NCBI GenBank assembly: GCA_947289115.1
Contig: CAMYPG010000004.1
Span: forward strand, 1 to 64,000
Length of the DNA: 64,000 bases
Direction of reading: 5' to 3'
Source of the DNA: an uncultured Gardnerella sp.
Lineage (GTDB): Bacteria > Actinomycetota > Actinomycetes > Actinomycetales > Bifidobacteriaceae
The notes under the pieces were generated by a model, which was not told where the DNA came from, did not search any database, and was given only the letters and a program-made list of their open reading frames with translations. Shown one piece after another: positions 1 to 9,246 of this stretch. Positions within the stretch are counted from its first letter, which is position 1, and each line of letters opens with the position of its first letter. Position numbers and translations under genes: made by a program.

Positions 1-859
1 CGCCAACAACAGTGTGAATTTCGTCAATAAACGTAATAATTTGACCGTCTGATTGCTGAATTTCCTTCAACACTGCCTTTAAGCGTTCCTCAAATTCGCC
101 GCGATACTTCGAACCTGCAACCATCGAAGCCAAATCGAGACTGATAAGACGCTTGTTTTGCAAAGTCGTAGGCACATCTCCTGCCACAATTCGCTGAGCC
201 AATCCTTCTACAACTGCCGTTTTTCCAACGCCTGGCTCGCCAATTAGCACAGGATTGTTCTTAGTTCTGCGAGAAAGAATTTGAATCACGCGGCGAATCT
301 CCTGATCTCGCCCAATCACAGGGTCAAGCTTTCCTTCGCGAGCGCGCGCAGTCATATCAACCGAATATTTTTCGAGCGCTTTGTAGTTGCCTTCCGCGTC
401 TGGGCTTGTAACTTTCGCGCCTCCGCGTACAGTTGGCACAGCCTTGCGCAACGCGTCTGCAGAAACATTGTGCTTTTTGAAAATATCCGCAACAGCATTC
501 GGCGCGCTTGCAACTATGCCAATAAGCATGTGCTCTGTAGAAACGTATTCGTCTCCCATTGCGCGCATTTCTTTTTCTGCCTGACTTAAAGCAGCTAAAA
601 GCTGACGGCTTGCGTCTGGCTTAGTTGTAGTTGAGCCAGTAGATGAAGGCAGTGCCACTAATGCGTTGCGAATTTCAGCGCCGATTTGTTGCGCATCTGC
701 ACCAGCCTGTGCAATAAGCGCGCGCACTACGCCTTGCTCTTGGCGAAGTAAGGCATCTGCCAAATGTAACGTATCTACTTGCGCATTGCCAGCTGCCGCC
801 GCGCTTTGCACAGCATCGCTTAATGCATCTTGCGCTAAGGTTGTAAACTTTTGTTCCAT
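1..859 (-). CDS. clpB: ATP-dependent chaperone ClpB, 5' part (cut by the window edge)
   Basis: About 286 N-terminal residues of the ClpB disaggregase are present; the rest lies beyond position 1. ClpB is a cytoplasmic hexameric AAA+ machine that works with DnaK to rescue aggregated proteins. The double Clp_N domain covers roughly residues 1-145. The first nucleotide-binding domain follows, with Walker A GEPGVGKT near residue 206, a pore-loop-type [10 protein letters not shown] segment, and Walker [13 protein letters not shown] just before the edge. The ATG at 859 starts the canonical MEQKFTT N terminus. A perfect HAIR operator lies about 95-120 bp upstream, so heat-shock control by HspR is likely. 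Confidence 0.96.
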   Translation of the reverse strand, partial: MEQKFTTLAQDALSDAVQSAAAAGNAQVDTLHLADALLRQEQGVVRALIAQAGADAQQIGAEIRNALVALPSSTGSTTTKPDASRQLLAALSQAEKEMRAMGDEYVSTEHMLIGIVASAPNAVADIFKKHNVSADALRKAVPTVRGGAKVTSPDAEGNYKALEKYSVDMTARAREGKLDPVIGRDQEIRRVIQILSRRTKNNPVLIGEPGVGKTAVVEGLAQRIVAGDVPTTLQNKRLISLDLASMVAGSKYRGEFEERLKAVLKEIQQSDGQIITFIDEIHTVVG

Positions 860-951
860 ATTTACCCCCATTTGCACCGCTATCTAGCGGATTTTAGGTG
901 ATTTACGTGCACTTTTTGCGATTGCACTCAAACCACATTCCGTCAATTTCT

Positions 952-980
952 AAAACTTGAGTCTACTACACTCAAGTTTT
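952..980. promoter_or_regulatory. HAIR operator (HspR-binding inverted repeat) of clpB
   Basis: The sequence is CTTGAGT-N7-ACTCAAG (core 956-976), the known actinobacterial HAIR consensus without mismatch. The arms extend to 11 bp each (AAAACTTGAGT / ACTCAAGTTTT). On the minus strand, TTGAGT inside the element could serve as a -35 with TAGAAA 17 bp further, so the bound repressor would cover the clpB promoter. The operator is seen directly; HspR binding is inferred, because hspR is not in this window. Confidence 0.9.
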
Positions 981-1077
981 GTTTTCAAGATGTTTGTGGC
1001 GTTTCCTTATACAACGGTTGCTTGCGACTTTTCCTAAGTATTTTCCTAAGTATTAAATATGTCGTAATCTTAAAAAT

Positions 1078-1893
1078 ATGAGAATTGCACGTTTTTCGTA
1101 TAATGAAGTTCCGCAGTACGCTTTCGTTCAAAAAGACGAAGCAGACGGTAAGGATTATTTAGTAGCGCTAGAAGGCCATCCACTAAGCCCTCAAGGAGTT
1201 AAACCAACAGGTAAGCGCTACGAGTTAGACGCCGATGGCGTGCGCCTGCTTGCACCAGTAATTCCTTCAAAAGTCTACGGATTGGCAAAAAACTACGATA
1301 CGCGTTCTGCTGAAGAGCGCGCATCTTCTGCTGTGTTGTCAAGTCACACGGCAGCAGACATGGTGATTTTTACAAAGCCGAGCACATCTGTAATTGGCCC
1401 AGACGACCCAATTGTTATTCCTGCTTTTTCAAACGATATGAATTTTGAGCCAGAAGTGGCTGTTGTTATGGGCAAAATCGCCAAGAATGTGTCGGTCGAT
1501 AAGGCAATGGACTACGTTTTTGGCTTTACTTGCGTAAATGACGTGACTTTGCGTGATTGCGCAGGCAGCGATCCAATGTTTACGCGCGCAAAAGGATTCG
1601 ACACGTCTTGCCCACTTGGTCCATGGATTACAACCGAGCTAAATTGGCGAGACGCGCATATCTCGTTTACGCTTAATGGAAAAGATGTGCCAGAGGCGAG
1701 CGGCACCACAGCGCGATTGATTCACAGTATTCCAGAGCAAATCGCTGCGATTTCAAGCTTCTCAACTCTTCTTCCAGGAGATGTGATTTTGACAGGAACG
1801 CCGTATCCAGCAGGAACTTTGCACGCTGGCGACGAAGCGATTGTGCATGTAGATGGTATTGGTTCGCTGCGCAATGTGATTATGCATGCGTAA
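1078..1893 (+). CDS. Fumarylacetoacetate hydrolase (FAH) family protein
   Basis: A 271-residue member of the FAH/2-hydroxyhepta-2,4-diene-1,7-dioate isomerase family. Family signatures are GLAKNYDTR near residue 68, the metal-ligand region NFEPEVAVVMG, and AKGFDTSCPLGPW. Members hydrolyse, decarboxylate or hydrate beta-keto or keto acids using a divalent metal, so the substrate cannot be read from sequence. It stands alone between clpB (divergent) and yggS (convergent). Some bacterial FAH proteins act in the non-phosphorylated L-fucose pathway; since this window carries a fucosyl-glycan island, that role is conceivable but unproven. Start is the ATG at 1078; no strong ribosome-binding site is visible. 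Confidence 0.88.
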   Translation: MRIARFSYNEVPQYAFVQKDEADGKDYLVALEGHPLSPQGVKPTGKRYELDADGVRLLAPVIPSKVYGLAKNYDTRSAEERASSAVLSSHTAADMVIFTKPSTSVIGPDDPIVIPAFSNDMNFEPEVAVVMGKIAKNVSVDKAMDYVFGFTCVNDVTLRDCAGSDPMFTRAKGFDTSCPLGPWITTELNWRDAHISFTLNGKDVPEASGTTARLIHSIPEQIAAISSFSTLLPGDVILTGTPYPAGTLHAGDEAIVHVDGIGSLRNVIMHA

Positions 1894-1942
1894 CGGTAAT
1901 AAAAGTAAAAGATAAAAATCAGAAGCTAGACAAAACTTAATA

Positions 1943-2743
1943 CTATACAAATGCGCGCGGGCCAAAGATTGCCGAACCAATTCGAACCATCGTCGAACCT
2001 TCGGCAATCGCCCACGCAAAATCACCAGACATTCCCATTGAAAGCTCTAATTTTGTAGAGTTTCCATCATGATCTTGCGCGAGTTGTTCACTCACGCAAT
2101 CTCTAATTTCTCGCAATTTTGCGAAACCACTTCTCACTATTTTTTCATCATCCACGCGCGCTCCAAGTGTCATAAATCCGTGCAAATTAAGCGCAGGCAG
2201 GCTAGATATAGCGAGAGCTTCGTCAATCGCACGTTCTGGCGCGCATCCGGATTTCGTAAATTCTCCCGAAACATTCACTTCCAACATAACGTCTACGCGA
2301 AGTCCCAAATTTTGAGCGCGAGCAGATATTTTTTGCGCAAGATCAATGCTATCAACCGACTGAATCCCATTTGCAAGCGGCAAAACTTTGTTTATTTTAT
2401 TGCTTTGCAACTGACCTATTAAATAGAGCGGAATTTCGCCGTTTACACCAACATTTAAGCCTTCTTTAGAGGACTCCACGCGTAAAATCTCGGCTTTTGC
2501 GACAATTTCTTGCGGACGATTTTCCCCAATTACGCGCACTCCAGCTTTAAGCGCTGCCATAATTTCGCCAACATCTCGCGTTTTAGTTGCAGCAAGCAGC
2601 GTAACCGACTCAGATTTGCACCCATAATGCGATTCGGCTTGAGCAATGGCGTCTTGCACGCTGTGCACGCCGTCGGCAATTTGACGCGCGCGAACACAAT
2701 CTACCTCAGTATTCGCTAAATCTTTTTGCGTCATGTATGCCAT
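1943..2743 (-). CDS. YggS/PROSC-family PLP-binding protein
   Basis: A 266-residue protein of the pyridoxal-5'-phosphate homeostasis family: a single alanine-racemase-like TIM barrel that carries PLP on a lysine. The PLP lysine is in LLAATKTRDVGEI near residue 54, and the family motif VIGENRPQE follows. The middle (IGQLQSNKIN, LEVNVSGE) and end (LSMGMSGDFAWAIAEGSTMVRIGSAIFG) also match the family. It lies 34 bp downstream of gluQ on the same strand, so the two may be cotranscribed. ATG at 2743 gives MAYMTQ; a second in-frame ATG lies 9 bp further in. Confidence 0.93.
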   Translation of the reverse strand: MAYMTQKDLANTEVDCVRARQIADGVHSVQDAIAQAESHYGCKSESVTLLAATKTRDVGEIMAALKAGVRVIGENRPQEIVAKAEILRVESSKEGLNVGVNGEIPLYLIGQLQSNKINKVLPLANGIQSVDSIDLAQKISARAQNLGLRVDVMLEVNVSGEFTKSGCAPERAIDEALAISSLPALNLHGFMTLGARVDDEKIVRSGFAKLREIRDCVSEQLAQDHDGNSTKLELSMGMSGDFAWAIAEGSTMVRIGSAIFGPRAFV

Positions 2744-2777
2744 TTAGTGCCCCAATCTATCATTCTAAATACATAGT

Positions 2778-3827
2778 TTAGTCGAGGAAGGGCACGGATT
2801 TGTCTGCTAGGTTTGCGCGAACAGAATTCCACGGCGTTTCGTCGCTTTTAAATAACGCGAGCGCATCTGCAGCGCTCATATCTGCTGGGCGAGTTTGCCC
2901 AGGATTTTTATATCCCAAAAGATACATGCAATAGCCAATCATGCGCTCGGCGCTCCAACCAGCTTCTCGAAGTGCGCCAACATCAAGCGAATGTTTACTT
3001 TTGGCGAGTCGCTCGCCTTGAGCGTTATCAATTAGTGGCAAGTGCGCAAATTGCGGACGCACATAGTGCACGCCGTTAGCCGCAAAAAATCCAGATTTTT
3101 CAAGCAATTCACCAATCCAAATTTGAAGAGCCGCCGAACGCAGCAAATCGCGTCCGCGCACAATGTCGTTTACTCCCGAAAGCACATCGTCAACAACAAC
3201 CGCAAGTTGATAAGAAAAAACGCCATCCGCGCGACGAATCACCATGTCTCCCAAGTCGCGATTAATGTTAAACGATTGCGCACCAAAAATCGCGTCTATA
3301 AAACTCACATTCGCTTGGTTTAAATCAGCAGTCGGTACAGCAAGCCGCAAAGAATGTTGTTGATTATTTTGCAAACGCTTTTCGATTTGCGCCAAGCCTT
3401 GCGCATTTTTGCGAAGATTTCTGCACGTACCGGGATAGCGTATAAAGCCGTCGCCTTCTTGCGGCGCTGCAATCGCGCGAATATCGGAACGCGAGCAAAA
3501 ACACGGGTAAATCAGGGAATTCCCGTCTCCGTCTTGCAAAGATTCTAACGCATCAAGAGCTTCTTGGTAGAGTGCAGTGCGCTCATGCTGATAAGTCGGC
3601 TCACCAACCCAATCAAGCCCAGCCCACTTCAAATCGTCAATCACTCGCGCGCTTGCATCTTTTGGCATTCTAGCAATATCGAGATCTTCCAGACGCAAAA
3701 TCATGCTTCCACCTTGCGACTTTGCAGAAAGCCAAGCAGCCAACATTGCTACCATATTGCCAATATGCATACGCCCAGAAGGAGTCGGCGCAAAACGACC
3801 AATTGCAATAGGTGACTTAGAAAACAT
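2778..3827 (-). CDS. gluQ: Glutamyl-Q tRNA(Asp) synthetase
   Basis: A 349-residue truncated glutamyl-tRNA synthetase paralogue that glutamylates queuosine in tRNA-Asp. It has the class I Rossmann fold with the FAPTPSGRMHIGN signature near residue 13, a zinc-type CFC...YPGTC cluster near residues 108-134, the DLGDMVIRRADGVFSYQLAVVVDD region, and a KMSKS-like RLAKSKHS. It lacks the C-terminal anticodon-binding domain of true GluRS, as expected for this family. It is about 50 residues longer than the E. coli enzyme. First gene of a likely gluQ-yggS unit. Confidence 0.9.
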   Translation of the reverse strand: MFSKSPIAIGRFAPTPSGRMHIGNMVAMLAAWLSAKSQGGSMILRLEDLDIARMPKDASARVIDDLKWAGLDWVGEPTYQHERTALYQEALDALESLQDGDGNSLIYPCFCSRSDIRAIAAPQEGDGFIRYPGTCRNLRKNAQGLAQIEKRLQNNQQHSLRLAVPTADLNQANVSFIDAIFGAQSFNINRDLGDMVIRRADGVFSYQLAVVVDDVLSGVNDIVRGRDLLRSAALQIWIGELLEKSGFFAANGVHYVRPQFAHLPLIDNAQGERLAKSKHSLDVGALREAGWSAERMIGYCMYLLGYKNPGQTRPADMSAADALALFKSDETPWNSVRANLADKSVPFLD

Positions 3828-3906
3828 GATTTCGTCTTTCTAATATCTTTCTTAAAATCTTTCTTAATAAGCACAAGTTTGCAAAACATAAACTTGCAAA
3901 ATAAAA

Positions 3907-3940
3907 AGCGCGTAACGCATTCATACTAGCATCACGCGCT
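3907..3940 (-). terminator. Intrinsic terminator of glpF
   Basis: Arms AGCGCGT (3907-3913) and ACGCGCT (3934-3940) form a hairpin; on the minus strand it is followed by TTTTTATTTT. It lies directly after the glpF stop. Confidence 0.8.
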
Positions 3941-3989
3941 TCTTACAACCGCAATTAATCACAATCAATAACAGTTAAAAGCAACTGTT

Positions 3990-4721
3990 TTATGCAAATA
4001 GCGACTTAAACATAAGCACGCCCAAGATTGCGCCGGCAATAGGGGCTACGACTGGAATCCACGCCTCGCCCCAACGAGAAGAACCCTTGTGTGGAATAGG
4101 CAAAATGGTGTGGAGCAAACGCGGCATAAGGTCTCGAGCAGGATTCAAAGCAGGACCAGTCGGACCACCCATAGAAGTCACCAATCCCCAAACAACAAAG
4201 CCGACTACGATTGATGCTCCAGCCAAATTCTTCTCTCCCCAAGGAGAAGTAAGGCAGCAAAGCGCAGCCAAAACAAGCACGAGCGTGCCAAAGAATTCGT
4301 TTAGGAAGTAGTTAAGCTTGTTATTGTAAGCATCCGTAGTGCAGAACGTGCCAAGAATAGCCTCTGGCTCTTCGGTTTCGTTGTAATGTGGCAAATAAGT
4401 TACGTACACAATAAGCTGACCGACCAATGCACCCAAAAGCTGAGCCACAATATACGGAAGTACGTTTGCCCAAGGGAACATTCCGCAAACAGCTTGCGCA
4501 ATTGTCATAGCAGGATTTATGTGCGCGCCAGAAATTCCACCGAACATTAGCACTGGGAACATAACGCCAAAACCATAGCCCATAGCAATGTTTAGCCAGC
4601 CTGCGTGATGACCTTTAGTGTTTTTAAGTTCAACATTGGCAACGGCTCCATTGCCAAAAATCATAAGAATGGCAGTGCCAATAAACTCAGCTGCCAACAT
4701 TACTGTAAATGAGTGTTGCAT
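3990..4721 (-). CDS. glpF: Glycerol uptake facilitator (aquaglyceroporin)
   Basis: A 243-residue membrane channel of the MIP family for passive uptake of glycerol and other small polyols. Both pore motifs are present: GAHINPAMT in the first half and GPALNPARDLMPR in the second. The Asp after the second NPAR is typical of glycerol-conducting rather than water-only channels. About six transmembrane helices and two half-helices can be followed. I chose the ATG at 4721 because GGATCGAAGGACC precedes it; a longer in-frame start at 4772 adds a charged, non-family extension. No glycerol kinase gene is adjacent. Confidence 0.93.
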   Translation of the reverse strand: MQHSFTVMLAAEFIGTAILMIFGNGAVANVELKNTKGHHAGWLNIAMGYGFGVMFPVLMFGGISGAHINPAMTIAQAVCGMFPWANVLPYIVAQLLGALVGQLIVYVTYLPHYNETEEPEAILGTFCTTDAYNNKLNYFLNEFFGTLVLVLAALCCLTSPWGEKNLAGASIVVGFVVWGLVTSMGGPTGPALNPARDLMPRLLHTILPIPHKGSSRWGEAWIPVVAPIAGAILGVLMFKSLFA

Positions 4722-4891
4722 GGTCCTTCGATCCTTCTTAATTGTTTTGCTGCTTTTGCTTTTGTACCACATCTCATTTTCAAAGAAGCTAAGAAAATGA
4801 ATCCAGCAATTATTATTCCAACAATTATTCTTTGATAGTTTCCCCTATGAACACGACACTGCGAGTAAATATCAAATAGTCATATATCAAA

Positions 4892-4916
4892 AGAGGCCCG
4901 CCACACTGGCGAGCCT
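4892..4916 (-). terminator. Orphan terminator-like hairpin
   Basis: GAGGC..CGCCA / TGGCG..GCCTC forms a strong stem with one bulge on each side. On the minus strand it is followed by TCTTTTGATAT. It sits upstream of glpF with no annotated gene feeding into it, so it could end a small minus-strand RNA or act as a leader attenuator of glpF. Confidence 0.5.
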
Positions 4917-5112
4917 CTTACTTACAAAAACAATCTTCAGCGGTTCTATCTGCACAACATCCTCGTTGCAACGGTAAAGTCTTATGTATCCGTCCAACGT
5001 AATTGGAATCTAACATCCATACATTTTCTGTGGTCTACCGCTCTTTTAATTTGTTCTTGTGATTCTTATTATTACTGTTTTTTGTTCTTTAGTAAAGTAC
5101 AAAATCATCTTT

Positions 5113-5223
5113 GTTCGCATATTGTAATTAGTGTTCATTCGCACATAAAAAATAGATGGTTTTGCATCATTTTGTGAATATGCAATGGTTGTCATGTTCA
5201 GATGCGTTCACATATTGCAATTA
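5113..5223. promoter_or_regulatory. Direct repeats upstream of ppk (possible PHO-type sites)
   Basis: An 18-bp element starting GTTCGCATATTG at 5113 recurs at 5206 as GTTCACATATTG, with 16 of 18 positions identical. A third, inverted relative (TGTGAATATGCAAT) lies near 5173. GTTCA pentamers also occur at 5133 and 5196. Actinobacterial PhoP/RegX3 PHO boxes are built of GTTCA-type direct repeats and often control ppk, so phosphate control is plausible but inferred. Confidence 0.4.
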
Positions 5224-5295
5224 TCGGCGTGTCGAGCCGCATAGCTGCCGACACTCAGTCGCGCACATCCCTTACAGTGCATACAATTACGGAGT

Positions 5296-7533
5296 ATGGT
5301 ACAAATTTTTGACGCTCCCTCAAAGGCGATTCTGCGCGGTCAAATTGCAGAGCACATCGCCGAAGACGAAAAGGCAGAAAAGCGTGAAGCTCGTGAGGGC
5401 GAGCTACCGTTGCCAAAAGATCGCTTCTTTGACCGAGAATTAAGCTGGTTAAAGTTCAATCGTCGCGTGCTTGAGTTAGCGCAAAATACCGATTTACCAC
5501 TTCTTGAACGCGCTAATTTTGCAGCCATCTTTGCCTCCAACCTAGACGAGTTCTTTATGGTCCGAGTTGCAGGCTTAAAGCGCAGAATCGACTCAGGAAT
5601 CGCAGTAACCGCTGCAAGTGGGCTTAGCCCGCGTCAGCAGTTGCGCGCGATTAGCGAGGTTACGCATCGTCGTCAAGATGAGCATGCGCATTATGTTATT
5701 GACCACATTTTGCCAGAGCTTGCTAAGCAGCGCATTGTTATGCTCAGTTGGGACAAGCTTACGCAATCCGAAAAAGATAGACTTTCAGACTATTATCGCA
5801 AGCAGGTTTTCCCAGTATTAACGCCACTTGCAGTGGATCCTGCACACCCGTTCCCATATATTTCTGGCAAGTCTATTAACTTGGCTGTTATTGTAGAGAA
5901 TCCAAATTCTGGAAAATCGCATTTTGCTCGCGTAAAGATTCCAGATAATTTGAATCGTCTTGTTCCAGTTGATGATTTAACAGACGAAGAAGGCCGCGAA
6001 GAGCGCTACGGCTTCATCACTATGGAAAAGTTGATTGCAGCGCATTTGGAATCGCTTTTCCCAGGCATGATTATTAAGGAAGCTCGCTCATTCCGTGTTA
6101 CGCGTAATGAAGATATTGACGTTGAGGAAGACGATGCAGAAAATTTGCTCAACGCTATGGAAAAGGAGCTTTTGCGCCGCAGGTTTGGACCGCCTATTCG
6201 TCTTGAGATTTCCGACGAAGCTAGCCCATTCTTATCGCAGCTTCTTGCCAATCAATTGCGAGTAAGCCCTGAGGAAGTCTATCGTTTGCCTTCGCCGCTA
6301 GATATGACGGTTCTTTTTGAATTGCAAGCGTTGGATCGCCCAGATTTGAAGTATCGTCCGTTTATTCCTACTACGAATCGTCAGATTGCAGAAGTCGAAA
6401 CTAGCCATGCGCAAGATATTTTCGCTTCGATTCGCGAGCATGATATTTTGCTTCATCACCCTTACGATTCGTTCTCTACTTCTGTTCAAGCGTTCTTGGC
6501 GCAGGCGGCGGCAGATCCAAAGGTGCTTGCAATTAAGCAAACGCTGTACCGCACGTCTAGCAATTCGCCAATTATTGACGCTCTTGTTGACGCAGCACAC
6601 GCTGGCAAGCAGGTTCTTGCGCTTGTTGAGATTAAAGCGCGATTCGACGAAGACGCTAACATCGCTTGGGCGCGTAAGCTTGAGCGCGCAGGCGTTCACG
6701 TTGTTTACGGCATTGTTGGATTGAAGACGCATTGCAAGCTTTCGCTTGTGGTTCGCCAAGAAGCCGAAGGATTGCGCCGCTATTGCCACGTTGGTACTGG
6801 CAACTATAACCCTAAGACGGCTCGCCTTTACACAGATTTGGGCTTGCTTACTTGCGATCCTGTAGTTGGTCAAGATTTGACTCGCTTGTTTAATCAGCTT
6901 TCGGGTTACGCTCCAAAGTCTAGTTTCCATCGCTTGCTTGTGGCTCCTCGCACAGTTCGAACGGGCATTATTGAGCGAATTCGCAGGGAAGAGGCAGCGG
7001 CTCTTGCTGGAAAAGAAGCGTGGATTAAGATTAAAGTCAATTCTGTTGTTGACGAAAAGACGATTGACGCTTTGTACCGCGCGGCTCAAGCTGGAGTAAA
7101 GATTGACATTGTTGAGCGTGGAATTTGCTCGCTAAAGCCTGGCATTGAAGGATTGAGCGAGAATATTCGAGTTCGCTCTATTCTTGGCAGATTCCTTGAG
7201 CACAGCCGAATCTATGCTTTTGCTAATTCTTGCGGTCCGCAAATTGGCGATGGTCCTGCAAGTGGCCCAGAAGTGTGGATTGGCTCGGCCGATTTGATGC
7301 ATCGAAATCTTGATCGCCGCGTTGAAACACTGGTTCGCATAAGCGCTCCAGACCAGGTGGAGGCGTTGATTCAATACATTGATTTGCAAATGGCTGATTC
7401 AACAGTTTCTTGGTGGATGGATGGAGATGGCACATACACGCTACATTCTCGCGATTCCGAAGGTCGTCCTCTAGTCGACAGTCAGGAATATCTAATTCAT
7501 ACTCACACACGCAAACCTCGAGGTGTGAACTGA
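5296..7533 (+). CDS. ppk: Polyphosphate kinase (PPK1)
   Basis: A 745-residue PPK1 that reversibly polymerises the gamma-phosphate of ATP into polyphosphate. The N and head domains begin with [20 protein letters not shown] near residue 44. The two phospholipase D-like C domains follow, with [20 protein letters not shown], the phospho-acceptor histidine region [16 protein letters not shown], and a second conserved histidine in EHSRIYAF. Start ATG at 5296 has GGAG five bases upstream. The next plus-strand gene is mutT1, a neighbour pair also seen in mycobacteria, here separated by an inserted DUF4143 ATPase gene on the other strand. Confidence 0.96.
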   Translation: MVQIFDAPSKAILRGQIAEHIAEDEKAEKREAREGELPLPKDRFFDRELSWLKFNRRVLELAQNTDLPLLERANFAAIFASNLDEFFMVRVAGLKRRIDSGIAVTAASGLSPRQQLRAISEVTHRRQDEHAHYVIDHILPELAKQRIVMLSWDKLTQSEKDRLSDYYRKQVFPVLTPLAVDPAHPFPYISGKSINLAVIVENPNSGKSHFARVKIPDNLNRLVPVDDLTDEEGREERYGFITMEKLIAAHLESLFPGMIIKEARSFRVTRNEDIDVEEDDAENLLNAMEKELLRRRFGPPIRLEISDEASPFLSQLLANQLRVSPEEVYRLPSPLDMTVLFELQALDRPDLKYRPFIPTTNRQIAEVETSHAQDIFASIREHDILLHHPYDSFSTSVQAFLAQAAADPKVLAIKQTLYRTSSNSPIIDALVDAAHAGKQVLALVEIKARFDEDANIAWARKLERAGVHVVYGIVGLKTHCKLSLVVRQEAEGLRRYCHVGTGNYNPKTARLYTDLGLLTCDPVVGQDLTRLFNQLSGYAPKSSFHRLLVAPRTVRTGIIERIRREEAAALAGKEAWIKIKVNSVVDEKTIDALYRAAQAGVKIDIVERGICSLKPGIEGLSENIRVRSILGRFLEHSRIYAFANSCGPQIGDGPASGPEVWIGSADLMHRNLDRRVETLVRISAPDQVEALIQYIDLQMADSTVSWWMDGDGTYTLHSRDSEGRPLVDSQEYLIHTHTRKPRGVN

Positions 7534-7561
7534 TTGCGAGTAACTAATAAACAATAGGCAA

Positions 7562-7593
7562 AGAGCCAGATTCAGAAATATGATTCTGGCTCT
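7562..7593 (+). terminator. Intrinsic terminator of ppk
   Basis: Arms AGAGCCAGA (7562-7570) and TCTGGCTCT (7585-7593), followed by a T-rich tail. It sits between the convergent ppk and DUF4143 genes and may work in both directions. Confidence 0.85.
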
Positions 7594-7622
7594 TGTTGTA
7601 TTTATTGCTCCTTCTAATCTGA

Positions 7623-8990
7623 CTAAATCTCAAGCGTTCCAGCAGCCAAATCGCCAGCCACGAACGTCATAAAATAAAATGGCATAGTCGCGATTTTCTG
7701 ATTTGCATCATAGCCATAATTATTTTTAGAAACTTTTATTGCAAACTCAAACTTGTTGTGCATTGCAAACTTATTTAAAGAGTTAAGAGTTCCTCTGCCT
7801 TTTTTAACATCAATCGGAAAAAGCTTGTTATTTGATTCAATTATAAATTCCAATTCCGAATCCGATTTTCCGCGCCAATAAAACAGTTTTAAACCATTTG
7901 CGCTAAGTTCGTTTGCAACGTAATTTTCGAAGAAAATACCAGATAGCGTATTGTCTCTTTCGCTTGAAATAAAAGATGCTGCATTAACTCCGCTTTGATA
8001 CGAGAACATGCCAATATCGCACAAAAATAGTCGGAAATTACTTTCGTTTTCTTGCATAAGCGGCATGGTTATATGCTCTTTGAGTTGGAATGACTGATTA
8101 ACAATATGGGTCATAAGCAGCCACTGAATGGACGTAGCAAAATCTCTAGTTCTACTATCTTTTTTAATAAGACCAGCTGAAAAGTTTTTTGATTCCTTAT
8201 TAAGCTCTCTAAAAATATTCTCAAATAAAAGTCGAGATCTTAAAATCGATTCGCTACTTGCTTGATACAACTCCATATCTGCAAGATAATTGTCATAAAG
8301 CGAGCGCAAAATCTCACGCGATTCTAGTAAATCTTTACGTTCAATATATGCTTCTACTGCTTCTGGCATACCTCCAATCAGCAAATATTTATACACCTCG
8401 TTTAACGCAAGATTATGTATTTCGGAAGAAAGCGCTTGCTTAGAATCATAAGCTTCACGCACCTTAGAATATAAAAGACTGTTATTGTTTAGTAGGAACT
8501 CACCAAAAGTCATTGGATAGATTGTTATCTGGTCAATTTTGCCTACTGGAAAGAGGAATTGACCAACTGCTGATTTCGACGAATTTTGCTTGTGAGCTTC
8601 GCGATGCAATTTGATTCGCACCATTGAACCCGTTGCAATTACGTGAATTCTTCTAAAATCTTGGCAAAAATATTTAAGCGACGAAATAATATTTGGGCAT
8701 TCTTGGATCTCGTCAAAAATCAGCAAAGTGCCTTCATCTATAGCCTTGGAAAATCGCAAAGACAAGTATTCTATAATCTTTTCTGCGTTTGCTGTGCTTT
8801 CGCAAAAGTTACGAACCTCATCTTCTTTTTTAAGATCGATGTAAATATAGCTATTTTTATAATACTTTTCTGCAAATAGATCTTTTACTAGATACGTTTT
8901 GCCAACCTGACGCGCACCCCATATTATTAGTGGCTTGCGATTTGGTTTACTATTCCAGGCGATTAATTTTTGTAATGCTAGTCGTTTCAT
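7623..8990 (-). CDS. AAA-family ATPase with DUF4143 domain
   Basis: A 455-residue protein of a widespread family in host-associated bacteria whose function is not established. The N-terminal AAA_14 domain has Walker A GARQVGKT near residue 26 and Walker B LLIFDEIQEC near residue 92. The C-terminal DUF4143 part ends in a PD-(D/E)XK-like pattern (SELEFII ... PIDVKKG), which suggests a nuclease-type fold. It lies on the opposite strand between ppk and mutT1, two genes adjacent in other actinobacteria, so it is probably an acquired gene. Three 33-bp tandem repeats lie just upstream and may be its operator or promoter region. Confidence 0.9.
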   Translation of the reverse strand: MKRLALQKLIAWNSKPNRKPLIIWGARQVGKTYLVKDLFAEKYYKNSYIYIDLKKEDEVRNFCESTANAEKIIEYLSLRFSKAIDEGTLLIFDEIQECPNIISSLKYFCQDFRRIHVIATGSMVRIKLHREAHKQNSSKSAVGQFLFPVGKIDQITIYPMTFGEFLLNNNSLLYSKVREAYDSKQALSSEIHNLALNEVYKYLLIGGMPEAVEAYIERKDLLESREILRSLYDNYLADMELYQASSESILRSRLLFENIFRELNKESKNFSAGLIKKDSRTRDFATSIQWLLMTHIVNQSFQLKEHITMPLMQENESNFRLFLCDIGMFSYQSGVNAASFISSERDNTLSGIFFENYVANELSANGLKLFYWRGKSDSELEFIIESNNKLFPIDVKKGRGTLNSLNKFAMHNKFEFAIKVSKNNYGYDANQKIATMPFYFMTFVAGDLAAGTLEI

Positions 8991-9033
8991 GGCTTACTCT
9001 TTTTAATGTTGATATTACAACGATTATAGCATT

Positions 9034-9132
9034 ATTTGCCAGTTTTGGGATGTTTTTTGAGTAATTATTTGCCAGTTTTAGGATATTTTTTACGCAATAA
9101 TTTGCCAGTTTTAGGATATTTGGAAGATTAGC
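9034..9132. repeat. Three 33-bp tandem repeats upstream of the DUF4143 gene
   Basis: The core TTTGCCAGTTTTAGGATATT occurs at 9035, 9068 and 9101 with exact 33-bp spacing; the first copy differs by two G-for-A changes and the third decays at its end. There is no unique spacer, so it is not a CRISPR. The period is close to three helical turns, suiting cooperative binding of a regulator on one face of the DNA. Confidence 0.85.
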
Positions 9133-9246
9133 AAACAATAACAACACTTTTGCTACGCACGTTTATGCCAGTCATGCCTGCGTACAAAATATAAAACATT
9201 AAAGCACAACTAAAAGTTACAAAAGAAAAACGCTAAAATAGTGAAT

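Larger units (their letters stand above)
4722..5295. other. 574-bp intergenic region between divergent glpF and ppk
   Basis: No convincing gene. It contains a terminator-like hairpin at 4892-4916, two near-identical 18-bp direct repeats (5113-5130 and 5206-5223) with further GTTCA-type motifs, and a hairpin at 5229-5254 in the probable ppk leader. The promoters of both flanking genes must lie here. Confidence 0.7.

Noticed and set aside
6298..7089. 263-codon minus-strand frame inside ppk
   Set aside because: Antisense of the conserved PPK1 catalytic domain; no family resemblance and no promoter or ribosome-binding site.
9034..9132. Possible mini-CRISPR array
   Set aside because: Repeats are directly adjacent with no variable spacers, and no cas genes are near.
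8950..9147. Small minus-strand frame with repeated KLAN peptides overlapping the DUF4143 gene start
   Set aside because: It arises from the 33-bp DNA repeats, which happen to be a multiple of three, and overlaps the ATPase gene out of frame; no ribosome-binding site.
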